DNA of 64,000 nucleotides from Thermoguttaceae bacterium (GCA_017937485.1 JAGBDN010000020.1:1-64000); one strand, 5' to 3'; numbered from the stretch's first letter, positions 27,366 to 36,030 are shown. Program-made: numbers and translations. The notes: generated by a model from the sequence alone, not told the origin.

Positions 27366-27436
27366 GCCGGGTTCGTTTACTTGCTCCCGATTTCCGCTCG
27401 GTTGGGCCGGGTTCGTTCGTTTGCTCGCGAGTTCCG
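27366..27436. repeat. Imperfect 31-bp direct repeat in the leader of the GH28-like gene
   Basis: Copies at 27366-27396 and 27406-27436 share GCCGGGTTCGTT, TTGCTC, CGA and TTCCG at matching positions. Could be a binding-site pair or the trace of a slippage duplication. Confidence 0.5.
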
Positions 27437-27525
27437 GAGCGCGACGCGGCGGAGTCGGCCCGTTTTCCCGCTTTCCTATTCTCCCTAATTTTCCCGTTTC
27501 ACTCCGTTATTTTAAGAGGCCGCCG

Positions 27526-28986
27526 ATGAAAAAAGCGTTTTTCTTCGCCCTGTTCATTCTTTTCGCGACGACGACCGCGCGAGCGGAAGTCCGCCTTTGG
27601 CCGGTTCCGGAAGGAGAGCCGGTCAGCGATATTTGGTCGCTCGAAGTTAACGGCGAGCCCGCCGGCGTTTTGACCGCGCGCACCGCCGACCCGCCGTTCG
27701 AAAAATACGACTTCGGCGGCGAATACGGTTTCGTCTCGCTCGACGCGGACGAGCCGGTCGTTCTCAAATTCCGCGAAAAAACCGGCGTTTCGCTCGACGA
27801 TTTGACCGTCCGCCCCCTTTCGCTCGGCTTAACCCCGACGAAAAACGCCGACGGTTCGTTCGAGCTGAAAATCGACAAGCCTTGCCAAATTTCGGTCGAG
27901 CCGAACGGACGCAAAAACCCGATTCTCGTTTTCGTCAACCCGCTCGAAAAAGACGTTCCGGACGCGAACGCCCCGAACGTCCGCTACTTCGGCCCGGGCG
28001 TTCACAACCCGGAAGGAGGCAAAATTTCGCTCAAGTCGAACGAAACGCTTTACCTCGCTCCGGGCGCCGTCGTTCGTTGCGGCGTCGAAGTCAACGGCGA
28101 AAACGTCCGGATTTGCGGGCGCGGCGTTATCGACTCGAACCCTTGGAAATGGAGAGAGGGCCCGACCGGGCACGTCGTTTCGATGTTCGGCTCGAAAAAC
28201 GTTTCGTTGGAGGGCGTTATTATCCGCGGCGCGTCGCACTGGACGGTCGTCCCGGTCAACTGCGACGGCGTTTTTATCGACAATATCAAAATCTGCGGCG
28301 GTCGCGTCCAAAACGACGACGGAATCAACCCCTGCAACAGCCGGAACGTCCGCGTCGTCAATACTTTTATCCGCTCCGACGACGACTGTATGGCGCTCAA
28401 AGGCCTCAATCTCGAATACGGGAACTGCGAAGATATTGCCGTCGAAAACTGCGTCTTTTGGTGCGACCGCGCCCGAACGGTCTTGATGGGACACGAGAGC
28501 CGCGCCCCGTATATGCGTCGAATTACGTTCAAAAATATCGATATTATCCGCTCCCAAGCGCGCAATTTCCTCCTCGAACCGGGCGAGCGAATGATTTTGG
28601 AAGACGTCGTTTTCGACGGAATCCGCTTCGAAACCGGCCCGCAAAACGCGCTGAATCCGGAAGAGTTGGCGAAGAAAGTCGACTCGTCGGGCCTCCGCTT
28701 CGACGTCGACACGGCGAACCGAGAAAACTGGCTTTTCGTCGGGCGTCCGGTCGTCAACCAGTACATGCAGATCAAGGAGCCGGGCCATATTAAGAACGTC
28801 GTTATCCGGAATATTTCAGTCGTCGGCCCGACGTCTTACGCCGGTTTCCTCTTCTCCGGTTCGGACGAGGCGCACCGGACGGACGGTTTGACGATCGAAA
28901 ACGTCGAAGCGTTCGGGAAGAAAATCGGCCCCGGCGCGCCGACGATTCACCTCGGCGACTTCCTCGATAACGTCGAAGTCAAGTAA
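27526..28986 (+). CDS. GH28-like exported glycoside hydrolase (polygalacturonase fold)
   Basis: 486 residues from the ATG at 27526, with AAGAGG upstream and a signal peptide (KKAFFFALFILFATTTARAEV). After a beta-sandwich start comes the GH28 beta-helix: VRICGRGVIDSNPWKW, VSLEGVIIRGASHWTVVPVNCDGVFIDNIKI. The catalytic motifs are present in modified form: NDDGINP for NTDGIDP (about residue 262), SDDDCMALK for SGDDCIALK (about 283), and GHES for GHG (about 321). Three aspartates of the hydrolytic centre are thus kept. Expected to cleave galacturonan or a related pectin backbone outside the cytoplasm. The altered GHG motif suggests a subfamily with another substrate. A terminator follows. Confidence 0.9.
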   Translation: MKKAFFFALFILFATTTARAEVRLWPVPEGEPVSDIWSLEVNGEPAGVLTARTADPPFEKYDFGGEYGFVSLDADEPVVLKFREKTGVSLDDLTVRPLSLGLTPTKNADGSFELKIDKPCQISVEPNGRKNPILVFVNPLEKDVPDANAPNVRYFGPGVHNPEGGKISLKSNETLYLAPGAVVRCGVEVNGENVRICGRGVIDSNPWKWREGPTGHVVSMFGSKNVSLEGVIIRGASHWTVVPVNCDGVFIDNIKICGGRVQNDDGINPCNSRNVRVVNTFIRSDDDCMALKGLNLEYGNCEDIAVENCVFWCDRARTVLMGHESRAPYMRRITFKNIDIIRSQARNFLLEPGERMILEDVVFDGIRFETGPQNALNPEELAKKVDSSGLRFDVDTANRENWLFVGRPVVNQYMQIKEPGHIKNVVIRNISVVGPTSYAGFLFSGSDEAHRTDGLTIENVEAFGKKIGPGAPTIHLGDFLDNVEVK

Positions 28987-29078
28987 CGCCGCCGTTTAAT
29001 CCGCGCCGGTCGAGCGTCGCGACTTTCTCGCTTCTTTCCGCCAAGGAAACGCGACCGACCGCCGCCCACCAAACGCCA

Positions 29079-29120
29079 AACCCGCCGCAGGCGTTCCAAC
29101 GCCGCGACGGGTTGTTTTTG
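29079..29120 (+). terminator. Terminator of the GH28-like gene
   Basis: AACCCG (29079-29084) pairs with CGGGTT (29108-29113) and encloses GGCGTTCCAACGCC. Followed by GTTTTTGTTTCTTTTG. Confidence 0.75.
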
Positions 29121-29155
29121 TTTCTTTTGTTTAAACGCCGCCGCGTTCGCGACGT

Positions 29156-29197
29156 AAAAAAAAACGCAAGCGTCTTCCCGAAAGAAAACGCTTGCGC
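29156..29197 (-). terminator. Terminator of the 29242-30111 gene
   Basis: CGCAAGCG (29165-29172) pairs with CGCTTGCG (29189-29196); on the minus strand eight or more T residues follow. 45 nt after the stop codon. Confidence 0.8.
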
Positions 29198-29241
29198 TCG
29201 TCAAAATTTAACAAATGAAATCGGTTGCGACAGCGCTTTCA

Positions 29242-30111
29242 TTATTTGAAAATTTCGACGGTGTGGCTGTAATCGCCGGTGATGACGACGGTTTTCTCGC
29301 CGGTTACCGGGTCGGTAACAATTTCGACGGTGGCGCCGTAGACGTTTTCGTTGCCGTTCGCTTTTTCCAGGAAATCGCCCAACGAGAACTCGTCTTCGTA
29401 AGTGTAGTCCCAACCGTCTTTCCAGGAGTTGGTGGAGTGGTCGCCGTTTTCGCCGGTAACGTATTCCCAAATAATTTCGCGAGCGATTTCGTCGGCTTCT
29501 TCGTCGGTGTACGGACGCCAAACTTGTTCGCCGTTTTCATCCGTTTCCCAAACGCCTTCGGCGATCGCGTCGGCGATTTCTTTCGCGAGGTCGCCGTCCG
29601 GGTCGACCCAAACAACCGCGCCGTTGGCTTGCTTGATAACGACGGCGTCCGGGTTGTTGACCGCGACTTGCGTGAACGCGGCGAGGACGTAGTGGCTGAT
29701 ATCGCCGTCGACCGTCATCCAACCGTTTTCGTCGACCGTAACGAGAGCGTTGTATTTCCCGCCCTTAACTTTTTTACCGGTCGCGGCTTGATAGACTTCC
29801 TTCAGCGTGAAATCGCAGGAAGACGTAACGTAAACGTCGTTCCATTTGACCGACGGGTCGACGAACCATTGCGAAAATTCGGCAACGTCGGCGTATTCCC
29901 AATCGGCGAGCATACCGTTCGGGTTGACCCAAAGGAACGTGGACGTCGCTTGTTTCAAAACGACGAGTCCGACGTTCGAAACGTTGAAGCTGTTGTAGCT
30001 CGGATCCGCCAAATCGTCGTACTTGACCGAATCTTGCGCTTTAGCGGAAACGGCGCACATCAGAACGAGCGCCGACATAAGCGCCGTCGCGGTTTTAAAA
30101 ATACGGTTCAT
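29242..30111 (-). CDS. Secreted protein of unknown function with an internal repeat
   Basis: 289 residues, AAGGAG site 8 nt before the ATG, signal peptide cleaved near VSAKA-QDS (residue 25). A short repeated motif appears at residues 49-67 (LVVLKQATSTFLWVNPNGM) and 157-175 (AVVIKQANGAVVWVDPDGD); a second pair is DGDISHYVL (135-143) and TGDYSHTVEIF (278-288). The mature chain is acidic with many Asp/Asn/Trp. No family recognised. The repeated KQA...W(V)(N/D)P(N/D)G could be a ligand-binding loop. Its leader has a terminator-like hairpin close to the start, and the codon use looks moderately to highly biased, hinting at regulated, strong expression. Confidence 0.85.
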   Translation of the reverse strand: MNRIFKTATALMSALVLMCAVSAKAQDSVKYDDLADPSYNSFNVSNVGLVVLKQATSTFLWVNPNGMLADWEYADVAEFSQWFVDPSVKWNDVYVTSSCDFTLKEVYQAATGKKVKGGKYNALVTVDENGWMTVDGDISHYVLAAFTQVAVNNPDAVVIKQANGAVVWVDPDGDLAKEIADAIAEGVWETDENGEQVWRPYTDEEADEIAREIIWEYVTGENGDHSTNSWKDGWDYTYEDEFSLGDFLEKANGNENVYGATVEIVTDPVTGEKTVVITGDYSHTVEIFK

Positions 30112-30137
30112 CTTAAAACTCCTTCATAACAGGTATT

Positions 30138-30162
30138 AAAAACGTTGCGCCCAACGCGCAAC
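30138..30162 (-). promoter_or_regulatory. Terminator-like hairpin in the 5' leader (possible attenuator)
   Basis: GTTGCG (30144-30149) and CGCAAC (30157-30162) pair around a short loop. On the minus strand GTTTTTAAT follows, then the AAGGAG site and start codon 27 nt later. It could stop transcription before the gene, or end a short upstream RNA. Confidence 0.5.
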
Positions 30163-30610
30163 ATTAAAGCGTATAAGACTTCAATAAAAAGGCTTTTGTA
30201 GAGAAAAGGTATTTTCAAATTGACGTTAAAGCGCGTCCGGAAAAACCGAGCGACGGCTTTTCCAATCTTCCTTAACGTTTAATCGTTTCCAATTTGCCGG
30301 ATTTTCCGGCGACAAAATTGAAACGCGGCGGTAAAAACGTTTTATTAAACCTTCTTTGTAACAATTATATTATAGCGCCTGTTTTTCATTTGCAAAGCAG
30401 TAATCAAAAAAAAAAAACAAAATTCTAATTTTTTCCTTTACGCAAGGCAAAGTCTTCCTCTTTTGAAGATTTCGCCTTGCCGACGGTTCCATTATTTTTT
30501 CAATAAATATTTTTACGACGCTTTTTTCTATAAAACGGCGTTAAATCATTTTTTCTTCTTTATTCTATTATTTCCCGCCGCCTTTTTTTGCATTCGCGTC
30601 CAAGAAACGC

Positions 30611-30648
30611 AAAACCCGTCGCAAGCGTCCGACGCCGCGACGGGTTTT
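30611..30648 (-). terminator. Terminator of the 30690-31442 gene, bidirectional
   Basis: AAAACCCGTCGC and GCGACGGGTTTT pair perfectly (12 bp) around 14 nt, 42 nt after the stop. A/T-rich flanks on both sides. Confidence 0.8.
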
Positions 30649-30689
30649 ATTTCGTTTTTCAACCGTTTTCGTTTTTTCCTGTTGCCGTT

Positions 30690-31442
30690 TCAACGCGTTA
30701 CCGTCCAAACGGCGACGATTAGCCCCGCCCCTTCGAGGAGCGCGACGGCGGAAACAATCAGTCCCGCCCAAAAGAGGAGCGTCGTTTGAACGCCTTTCTT
30801 CCGGCAATGAAGCGCGACCGTCCAAAGGGCCCGCGTCGCCAAGAGGAAGAGCGCGATCGCCGTCAAGACAAAGCCTAACGCGCCCCAAAATTGAGACCCC
30901 GCGAGTTTAAATTCGCCGCTAACCTCCCAACGCGGACTTGGCTCGGTCAAAAAACAAGCGATCGCCTTCGCCCAAGAGATCGCGGCGCAGCCCCCGGCTT
31001 CCAGCGTCGAAAAATCGAGCAAAGCCGAAACCGGTTCCAACGTTTCGAAGTCGCGTTTTCCCCGCCGTTCCAGCGCCGACGCGACGCGTCGGCAAGTCGC
31101 CGAAAAGCCCGTCGCCGCGTCGACTCGCTTCGCCGACGTCGCGAAACGTCGGGACGCCGCCTTCAAACCGCGTCCCAACGCCGCGAACGCTCCGAAAACG
31201 CCCGAGCGAACCGCGTCGAAGCGCCAAGCGAACGTCCCGACCGCCGCGACAAAAGCGACCGTCGCCGCCGTCGCGTAAAGCAAAACGCGCTCGCTCGACA
31301 GAGCCGCCCCGACGAACGTCGCGACCGAAAAAAGAACGCAAAGGCTCCCCGAAACCGCCGCGCCCCGCGTTAGCGCGCTCCCGCCTTCTTTCGCCGAACC
31401 GTCGACGCCGACGCGTCCGCCGTTTTCCGTCCAACCGTTCAT
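30690..31442 (-). CDS. Hypothetical four-helix membrane protein
   Basis: 250 residues from the ATG at 31442 (MNGWTENGGRVG), preceded by GGAG. Hydrophobic segments: AAVSGSLCVLFSVATFVGAAL, VLLYATAATVAFVAAVGTFAW, then near the end QFWGALGFVLTAIALFLLATRALW and LLFWAGLIVSAVALLEGAGLIVAVW. The central soluble part (about residues 75-165) is rich in Arg and Ala. No family recognised. It follows the 136-residue membrane protein by 44 bp on the same strand and is probably co-transcribed from the promoter at 31981-32009. Role unknown. Confidence 0.75.
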   Translation of the reverse strand: MNGWTENGGRVGVDGSAKEGGSALTRGAAVSGSLCVLFSVATFVGAALSSERVLLYATAATVAFVAAVGTFAWRFDAVRSGVFGAFAALGRGLKAASRRFATSAKRVDAATGFSATCRRVASALERRGKRDFETLEPVSALLDFSTLEAGGCAAISWAKAIACFLTEPSPRWEVSGEFKLAGSQFWGALGFVLTAIALFLLATRALWTVALHCRKKGVQTTLLFWAGLIVSAVALLEGAGLIVAVWTVTR

Positions 31443-31486
31443 CGTCCTTTTCTCCAACGTCTGTTATTTCAAGAACTTTAACTCGT

Positions 31487-31897
31487 TCAAAGCCAACGTT
31501 GCGCGCCGAACGAAACGACGTAAACGCTCCAAACGCTCGTCAAACCGCAAAAGATCGCGACCGCGAAACGCCCCCAGTCGCCCGCCGTCGACGCGAAAAA
31601 AGCGCAAAACGACGCCGCGCAACGCAACGCCAACGCGCCCCAAGCGACCGCGCTCGCAACGACCGCCGCTCGAACGCAACTCAAAAGGGTCGCCGCGACA
31701 AAAGGCGCGAACCCGCCTTCGCCCCCGCCCGGCGTCGCAAGGTAAAGGAGCGCCGCCCCGACGCCCGCGAAAAGAAAAATCGCGACCGACGCCGCCGACG
31801 CAAAGATCGCGGCCCAGTCGAGCCGACGCGCCCAAACAACCGCCCGAGCGCCGAACGTTTCGCGACGCGCTTCCCTTTGTTTCGTCGATTCGTTCAT
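31487..31897 (-). CDS. Hypothetical small membrane protein
   Basis: 136 residues, start ATG with GGAGG at good distance. After a charged N-terminus (NESTKQREARRETFGARAVVW) there are hydrophobic stretches WAAIFASAASVAIFLFAGVGAALLYLA, FVAATLLSCVRAAVVASAVAWGALAL and FAVAIFCGLTSVWSVYVVSF, so about four helices. Layout is similar to that of the 250-residue neighbour downstream, which may be a relative in size and topology only. A strong promoter lies about 85 bp upstream. Function unknown. Confidence 0.75.
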   Translation of the reverse strand: MNESTKQREARRETFGARAVVWARRLDWAAIFASAASVAIFLFAGVGAALLYLATPGGGEGGFAPFVAATLLSCVRAAVVASAVAWGALALRCAASFCAFFASTAGDWGRFAVAIFCGLTSVWSVYVVSFGAQRWL

Positions 31898-31980
31898 CTC
31901 GTTTCCTCCAACGCTTTTATTTTAACGACTTAAACGTCAAAAAACGTCTTTTTCTCGACGTTTTTCGGCGACTTAACGTC

Positions 31981-32009
31981 ATTATATCCCGTCGCGACGT
32001 CGATTTCAA
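31981..32009 (-). promoter_or_regulatory. Promoter of the two-gene membrane-protein unit
   Basis: Read on the minus strand: TTGAAA (32004-32009), 17 bases, then a consensus TATAAT (31981-31986). It stands about 85 bp before the start at 31897. Confidence 0.75.
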
Positions 32010-32164
32010 GCGCGACGTCGAGTTGTTTCGCAATTTTTCGACAAAAAGTCAAGAAATGTCGAAACGCGCCGCTCGGTTTCTCGCAACCGAACGACGCGTT
32101 CTCGCTAAACCGCCTAAATCAACGCGCTTTCGCCGTTTTTTGGGCCGTCGAGTCCCTTAAATTT

Positions 32165-33451
32165 TCAGCGGTCGACGCAAATTTGCAGAATCCGAACCGC
32201 GTTCCCGGCGCTCCGCTTGTCTTTTTCCGCCGCGATTCGACAAACGACCGAATGCCGCCCGCGCTTCAAACCGTCCGCCAACGCGACCGCTCGCGGGTAA
32301 TGAAGACCGCCGCTATAGTCGTGAAAAACTTCGACTTGCGTCCAGTCGCCGCCGTCGATTTTCACGTCGAGACGCCCGGCGTCCGGCCCGGCCAAGACGT
32401 ACAGCGCGAGCGAACGCCCTTCAAAGTCGAACGAAAACTCCGCGCCGACCTTTTCTCCGCAAAGGAGCGGCAAGTTCGCAAAGGTCGAGCGGAACGAACC
32501 GCGAATCTTCGACCAATCGGGAACGTAAAGTTTGAACCCGCCGTCTTTTACCGACGCGCCGTCGTCGATTTTACCGACGTTCGTCGCGACGCCGTCGAAG
32601 CCGCGGAACCCGGCGTTCATAAAGGAAAATTCGTCGAGCGGTTTCGGCGTTTTATGCGGCGTCAACCCGGCTTCGGCGCTCTCCGCGCTCTCGGCGCAAG
32701 TTTCGCTCCAAGCGTCGTCGAGGAGCGCGGCGATCATATCGGCGCAAATTTTGTTTCCGCGCGGCGCCGGATGAACGCCGCCGAACTCTTGCCAAGTCAA
32801 CCGTTTATCGTCGATTCGCTCTTGAATTTCCTTCGCGAGGTTAATCGTCGAAATCGCCCAACGTTCCGCGACCGCCGAATGCGCTTGAATACTCGGCGCG
32901 ACCTTTCCGGCGCGGTAATCCGCCATCAGCCGTTCGTTGACGAAAAACGTCATAACGACGTCGACGTTCGGGTTCTCCGCGCGCATTCGCCCGATAATCC
33001 CCTCCATCCCGCGAATCGCCCGCTCGACCGAAAAGCGCCCGTCTTGGTCGTCGTTGACCGAAAACTCGACGAAAAACAAGTCGACCGGCCCGTTTTTGAG
33101 GACGTCCGTTTCGAGTCGGAACGCGCCGACGTCGGAGCAAGTCGACGAAATCCCGGCGGCGACGAAGTCGAACTCCGTTTGCGGGAATTTCTTCGTCAAA
33201 TAGTCGCAAACCATCGGGCGGTACCCGTCCATCTCGGTGATCGAGCCGCCGAGAAACGCGACGCGCCCTCGCCCGGTCGTCTCGAAAACGCGCTTCGAGT
33301 TCCGGTACTCGCCGCGTCGAACGACGTTTTTCGGGAGTTTTCCCGACGCCGACGTTTCTTCCGCCGAGCAAACGCCGACGCTCGCCCAACGAAGCGCCGA
33401 AACGCCGAGCGCCGTTCCGACGACGCCGTTCAAAAATTCCCGTCTTTTCAT
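32165..33451 (-). CDS. SGNH/GDSL-type esterase, exported
   Basis: 428 residues. The N-terminus MKRREFLNGVVGTALGVSALRW looks like a twin-arginine leader (KRREFLNG). The SGNH core is residues 60-250: GRVAFLGGSITEMDG with the nucleophile Ser70, then the oxyanion region (AAGISSTCSDVG), FFVEFSVNDDQDG with the Asn block, and FGGVHPAPRGN with the catalytic His. The C-terminal 170 residues form a beta-rich domain (FDFEGRSLALYVLAGPDAGRLDVKIDGGDW) that resembles carbohydrate-esterase accessory domains. Likely removes acetyl or similar ester groups from polysaccharides outside the cytoplasm. It follows the 191-residue membrane protein by 46 bp and may share its transcript. Confidence 0.9.
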   Translation of the reverse strand: MKRREFLNGVVGTALGVSALRWASVGVCSAEETSASGKLPKNVVRRGEYRNSKRVFETTGRGRVAFLGGSITEMDGYRPMVCDYLTKKFPQTEFDFVAAGISSTCSDVGAFRLETDVLKNGPVDLFFVEFSVNDDQDGRFSVERAIRGMEGIIGRMRAENPNVDVVMTFFVNERLMADYRAGKVAPSIQAHSAVAERWAISTINLAKEIQERIDDKRLTWQEFGGVHPAPRGNKICADMIAALLDDAWSETCAESAESAEAGLTPHKTPKPLDEFSFMNAGFRGFDGVATNVGKIDDGASVKDGGFKLYVPDWSKIRGSFRSTFANLPLLCGEKVGAEFSFDFEGRSLALYVLAGPDAGRLDVKIDGGDWTQVEVFHDYSGGLHYPRAVALADGLKRGRHSVVCRIAAEKDKRSAGNAVRILQICVDR

Positions 33452-33497
33452 CTCCGTCTCCTTGGTTTCTTAAAAATTGCAATAAAGACTTTTACGC

Positions 33498-34073
33498 TCA
33501 ACCCCGCCGCCGCGGACGCGAACGCCGGTCGCGTTCCCGTTCGTCGCGCGCCTCCGCTAATTCGTCTTCGGCGTATTCGTATTCGCGGCGCTCTCTTTCG
33601 CTCCGTTCGTCGCGCTCCCAATCGCGGCGGTCGGCGCGCTCGTATTCCCGACGTCGAGGGGCGTCGCGACGTTCGCGGCGGCGCGCCTCTTCCCCGACTT
33701 TTTCGCGCTTTTCGTTTTCCGCGCTTTCTTCGCCGTTCTCGTCCTCTTCGTCGTCAAAACGCGACGGGAAAAAGAAAGCGACGGCGTAAAACAGACACAA
33801 CGTCGCCGTCGCCGCGCAAACCGACGCCAGCAACCCGCACGGGCCGATCGGGTCGAAACGGTCGACGTTAAAAAACGAACGCAACGCAAAAGGCCCCAAA
33901 CACGAGCCGACGAAGCCCAAGCAGAGCGTCAACCACGGCCCGCGCACGACTCGCGCCGGAATCAAAAAACGCGCCGTCAGCCCGATCCAAATCGCGACGC
34001 CCGACCAAAAAAAGAGAAGCGTCGCCCATTCGCGAACTTTCGGCGGAAACTCCCAAAGCAGTAATTCTTCCAT
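33498..34073 (-). CDS. Hypothetical membrane protein with Arg/Glu-rich tail
   Basis: 191 residues, AAGGAG about 11 nt before the ATG. Three hydrophobic segments: WATLLFFWSGVAIWIGLTARFLI, WLTLCLGFVGSCLGPFAL and GLLASVCAATATLCLFYAVAFFF. After residue about 108 the chain is entirely charged, rich in Arg and Glu with Tyr (EARRRERRDAPRRREYERA ...), so a long cytoplasmic alternating-charge tail that could form a single alpha-helix or bind RNA or DNA. No family recognised. Own promoter at 34168-34196. Probably co-transcribed with the SGNH esterase. Confidence 0.75.
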   Translation of the reverse strand: MEELLLWEFPPKVREWATLLFFWSGVAIWIGLTARFLIPARVVRGPWLTLCLGFVGSCLGPFALRSFFNVDRFDPIGPCGLLASVCAATATLCLFYAVAFFFPSRFDDEEDENGEESAENEKREKVGEEARRRERRDAPRRREYERADRRDWERDERSERERREYEYAEDELAEARDERERDRRSRPRRRG

Positions 34074-34167
34074 CGCGTCGTTTTCTCCTTCGCCCGGCGA
34101 CGATGTTTCGCCATTATTTTTTGCGCGCTTTTTTAGTCGCGCGGCTTATTCTTCCGCGTTTTTATTT

Positions 34168-34196
34168 ATTGTACTCGGTTCGGGCCCCCTTGTAAA
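34168..34196 (-). promoter_or_regulatory. Promoter of the 34073 gene
   Basis: Minus strand: TTTACA (34191-34196), 17 bases, TACAAT (34168-34173), about 95 bp before the start codon. Confidence 0.6.
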
Positions 34197-34250
34197 GCGT
34201 TTATTCTCTTTCTCGCCCTTTCCTTGTTAAAATTACCGTTCGCGCCAATA

Positions 34251-34300
34251 AAAAAACGGTTTCGCTCGACGTCTTTCGACGACGCGACGAAACCGTTTTT
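34251..34300 (-). terminator. Terminator of the small lipoprotein gene
   Basis: AAAAACGGTTTCG (near 34252-34264) and CGAAACCGTTTTT (34288-34300) pair perfectly. T-runs on both strands make it usable in both directions. Confidence 0.85.
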
Positions 34301-34350
34301 CAATTATTGCAACGCAAACCCGTCTCGCGAGGCCGGGTTTCCCGCGGCGA

Positions 34351-34575
34351 TTAGTACATCGCGTTGGCGGCTTGACGCTCGGCGTTGATTTTGTTCATTT
34401 GGTCAACTTCCTCTTGATATTGGAACTCGTTGCCGGACGGATGATATTGAATATCGTCTTTGAGATACTGCGGACTCGGCAGCGTTTGACCGTTGCGGGT
34501 AACTTGGCACCCGACGAACGGAACGACGAACAACGCCGCGAGCGCGAGAGCGCCGATGGTTTTCATCGATTTCAT
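34351..34575 (-). CDS. Small outer-envelope lipoprotein
   Basis: 74 residues with AAAGGA before the ATG. Leader MKSMKTIGALALAALFVVPF ends in the lipobox VVPFVGC, lipid-attached at Cys23. The mature part is only about 50 residues: NGQTLPSPQYLKDDIQYHPSGNEFQYQEEVDQM, a pattern I associate with small planctomycete lipoproteins (LPSP.YL.DD.QY.P.G.EF). Function unknown. Separate transcript with its own terminator; codon bias suggests it is well expressed. Confidence 0.85.
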   Translation of the reverse strand: MKSMKTIGALALAALFVVPFVGCQVTRNGQTLPSPQYLKDDIQYHPSGNEFQYQEEVDQMNKINAERQAANAMY

Positions 34576-35025
34576 TTCAAATCCTTTGCTTTCATGAAAA
34601 CAGGAGACGCGTCGCCCGGCGGCTCGAAGCGCGTTCCGGAACGCCTTCGTCGCGCTTGACCTAAATCAACGGACTTCGTTCGACGGAACGTCGTCGCGGC
34701 GACGGACAATACTTCGCCCTATTTCGAGGGGTCGCGGCGTCTCGCAATTAATTCTTAAACGGCTTCGCGTCCTTGACGTAAGCCCCGACCGACGACGACG
34801 GAACGCGCCGACGCCGCTTGTCTGCTGAATGTATCGGTTATTCCGTCGGCGCCGCTTCAAAGTTTTCTTAAAAATCGGAGTTTTTTTTCTATCGGCAAAA
34901 GAAGCAAACGAGGCAAATTAGGCGCTTTAGAAAAACAACGTAAAAAAACGACGCGCCGCCCCGACAAGCAAGGCTCAACGCGTCGTTTTTCCTTTTAATT
35001 GCGTTAAAACGGGCAATTTAGGAGA
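34576..35025. other. Intergenic region with one terminator
   Basis: About 450 bp between the GTPase and lipoprotein genes. It holds the GTPase terminator (34942-34990) and an unusually long leader region for the lipoprotein gene in which I cannot name a promoter or RNA. Confidence 0.45.
34942..34990 (-). terminator. Terminator of the TGS-domain GTPase
   Basis: AAAAACGACGCG and CGCGTCGTTTTT pair perfectly across 23 nt; seven T residues follow on the minus strand, 36 nt after the stop. Confidence 0.8.
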
Positions 35026-36030
35026 TTACGGGGCGACGTTAATCTCGACGACGTCGCCGTCGCGGACGACGTAATCGCCTTTAACGACCGTGCCGTCGTG
35101 CACCGCTTCGCCCCAAACGCGCGCCGACTTGAATTTCGCGGCGTAATCTTTGTGAATTTGGTCGCAAAGGTCGAAAACGTTGCTTCCTTCTTTGAGCGTG
35201 AACGGCTTGTCGCGGTCGGCTTCTTTTTTCGTCGGCTGTTTGGTGTAAACGCGGACGACGTTCATCGCTTCGTAAATCGCGTTGCGCAGCTCTTCGGTTC
35301 CGCTTCCGTCGACGGCGGAAATTTGGAACTCGCGGAACGGCGTCGAGCAGAACTCGCGGAAGAGTTCGAGTCGGTCGTTGAAGTCCGGCAAGTCGCATTT
35401 ATTGAAGACGAGAAAAGTCTTCGTGTACGAGAGCCCGACGTCCTCTTCGTCGAGCGACGATTCCGCCGCCAGCCGCGTTTTCGTCCCTTGCAGACGGTCG
35501 AGCACGTCTTGGCACTGCTGGATTCCGTCGTCGTCGCCGAGGTCGACCATCAGCAGAACCAACTCCGCGCCGCGAATGTAACCGTATAAATACGACTCGA
35601 AAAAGTCCGGCGTGATCGGCGGCGTGTCGATGAGTTGAACGAACACGTCCTCCCAAGCCATCATCCCGGGCGACGCGGTTTGCGTCGTGAACGGATACGG
35701 CGCGACTTCCGGCTTCGCTTTGGTAAAATAGGTAAGAAGTTGCGACTTTCCGGAGTTCGGCCCGCCGATAATGACCGCGGTTCCGGCGCCCTGACGCGGA
35801 ATCTTGACCGATTTTCCGCCCGATTTTTTCCCGGCGCCGCGCGACGCTTCGACCTCTTTTTTGGCGTCGGCAATCTTCGTTTTCAGCATCATCTGCATTT
35901 TTTCGCTGGCTTTGTGCTTCGGAATCTCCTGAAGCATCACTTGGAGCCAACGCAATTCTTCGTCCGGCGACTGCGCGCGACGATACTCTTCTTCGGCTTT
36001 CAAATATTGGGGCGTTAAATTAGCGGCCAT
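35026..36030 (-). CDS. TGS-domain GTPase of the DRG/Obg type
   Basis: 334 residues from the ATG at 36030 (MAANLTPQYLKAEEEYRRA), the usual start of this planctomycete family; the longer frame adds 25 unlikely residues. An N-terminal helical hairpin (1-75) precedes the G domain: G1 GGPNSGKSQLL (89-99), G3 QLIDTPPITPDF, G4 VFNKCDLPD and a SAVDGSG G5. The C-terminal TGS domain (about 262-334) ends GDYVVRDGDVVEINVAP. Relatives (DRG, Obg, YchF) bind ribosomes or rRNA. Cytoplasmic, probably ribosome-linked; inferred from the family. Single-gene transcript. Confidence 0.9.
   Translation of the reverse strand: MAANLTPQYLKAEEEYRRAQSPDEELRWLQVMLQEIPKHKASEKMQMMLKTKIADAKKEVEASRGAGKKSGGKSVKIPRQGAGTAVIIGGPNSGKSQLLTYFTKAKPEVAPYPFTTQTASPGMMAWEDVFVQLIDTPPITPDFFESYLYGYIRGAELVLLMVDLGDDDGIQQCQDVLDRLQGTKTRLAAESSLDEEDVGLSYTKTFLVFNKCDLPDFNDRLELFREFCSTPFREFQISAVDGSGTEELRNAIYEAMNVVRVYTKQPTKKEADRDKPFTLKEGSNVFDLCDQIHKDYAAKFKSARVWGEAVHDGTVVKGDYVVRDGDVVEINVAP

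Larger units (their letters stand above)
30112..30689. other. AT-rich intergenic region
   Basis: About 580 bp. From the right it holds the terminator of the 30690 gene (30611-30648), then a long A/T-rich stretch (about 30340-30600), and at the left the leader hairpin at 30138-30162. No coding frame is supported. Confidence 0.5.

Noticed and set aside
34666-34860. 64-residue Arg-rich frame upstream of the lipoprotein
   Set aside because: No ribosome site and basic composition typical of shadow frames here.
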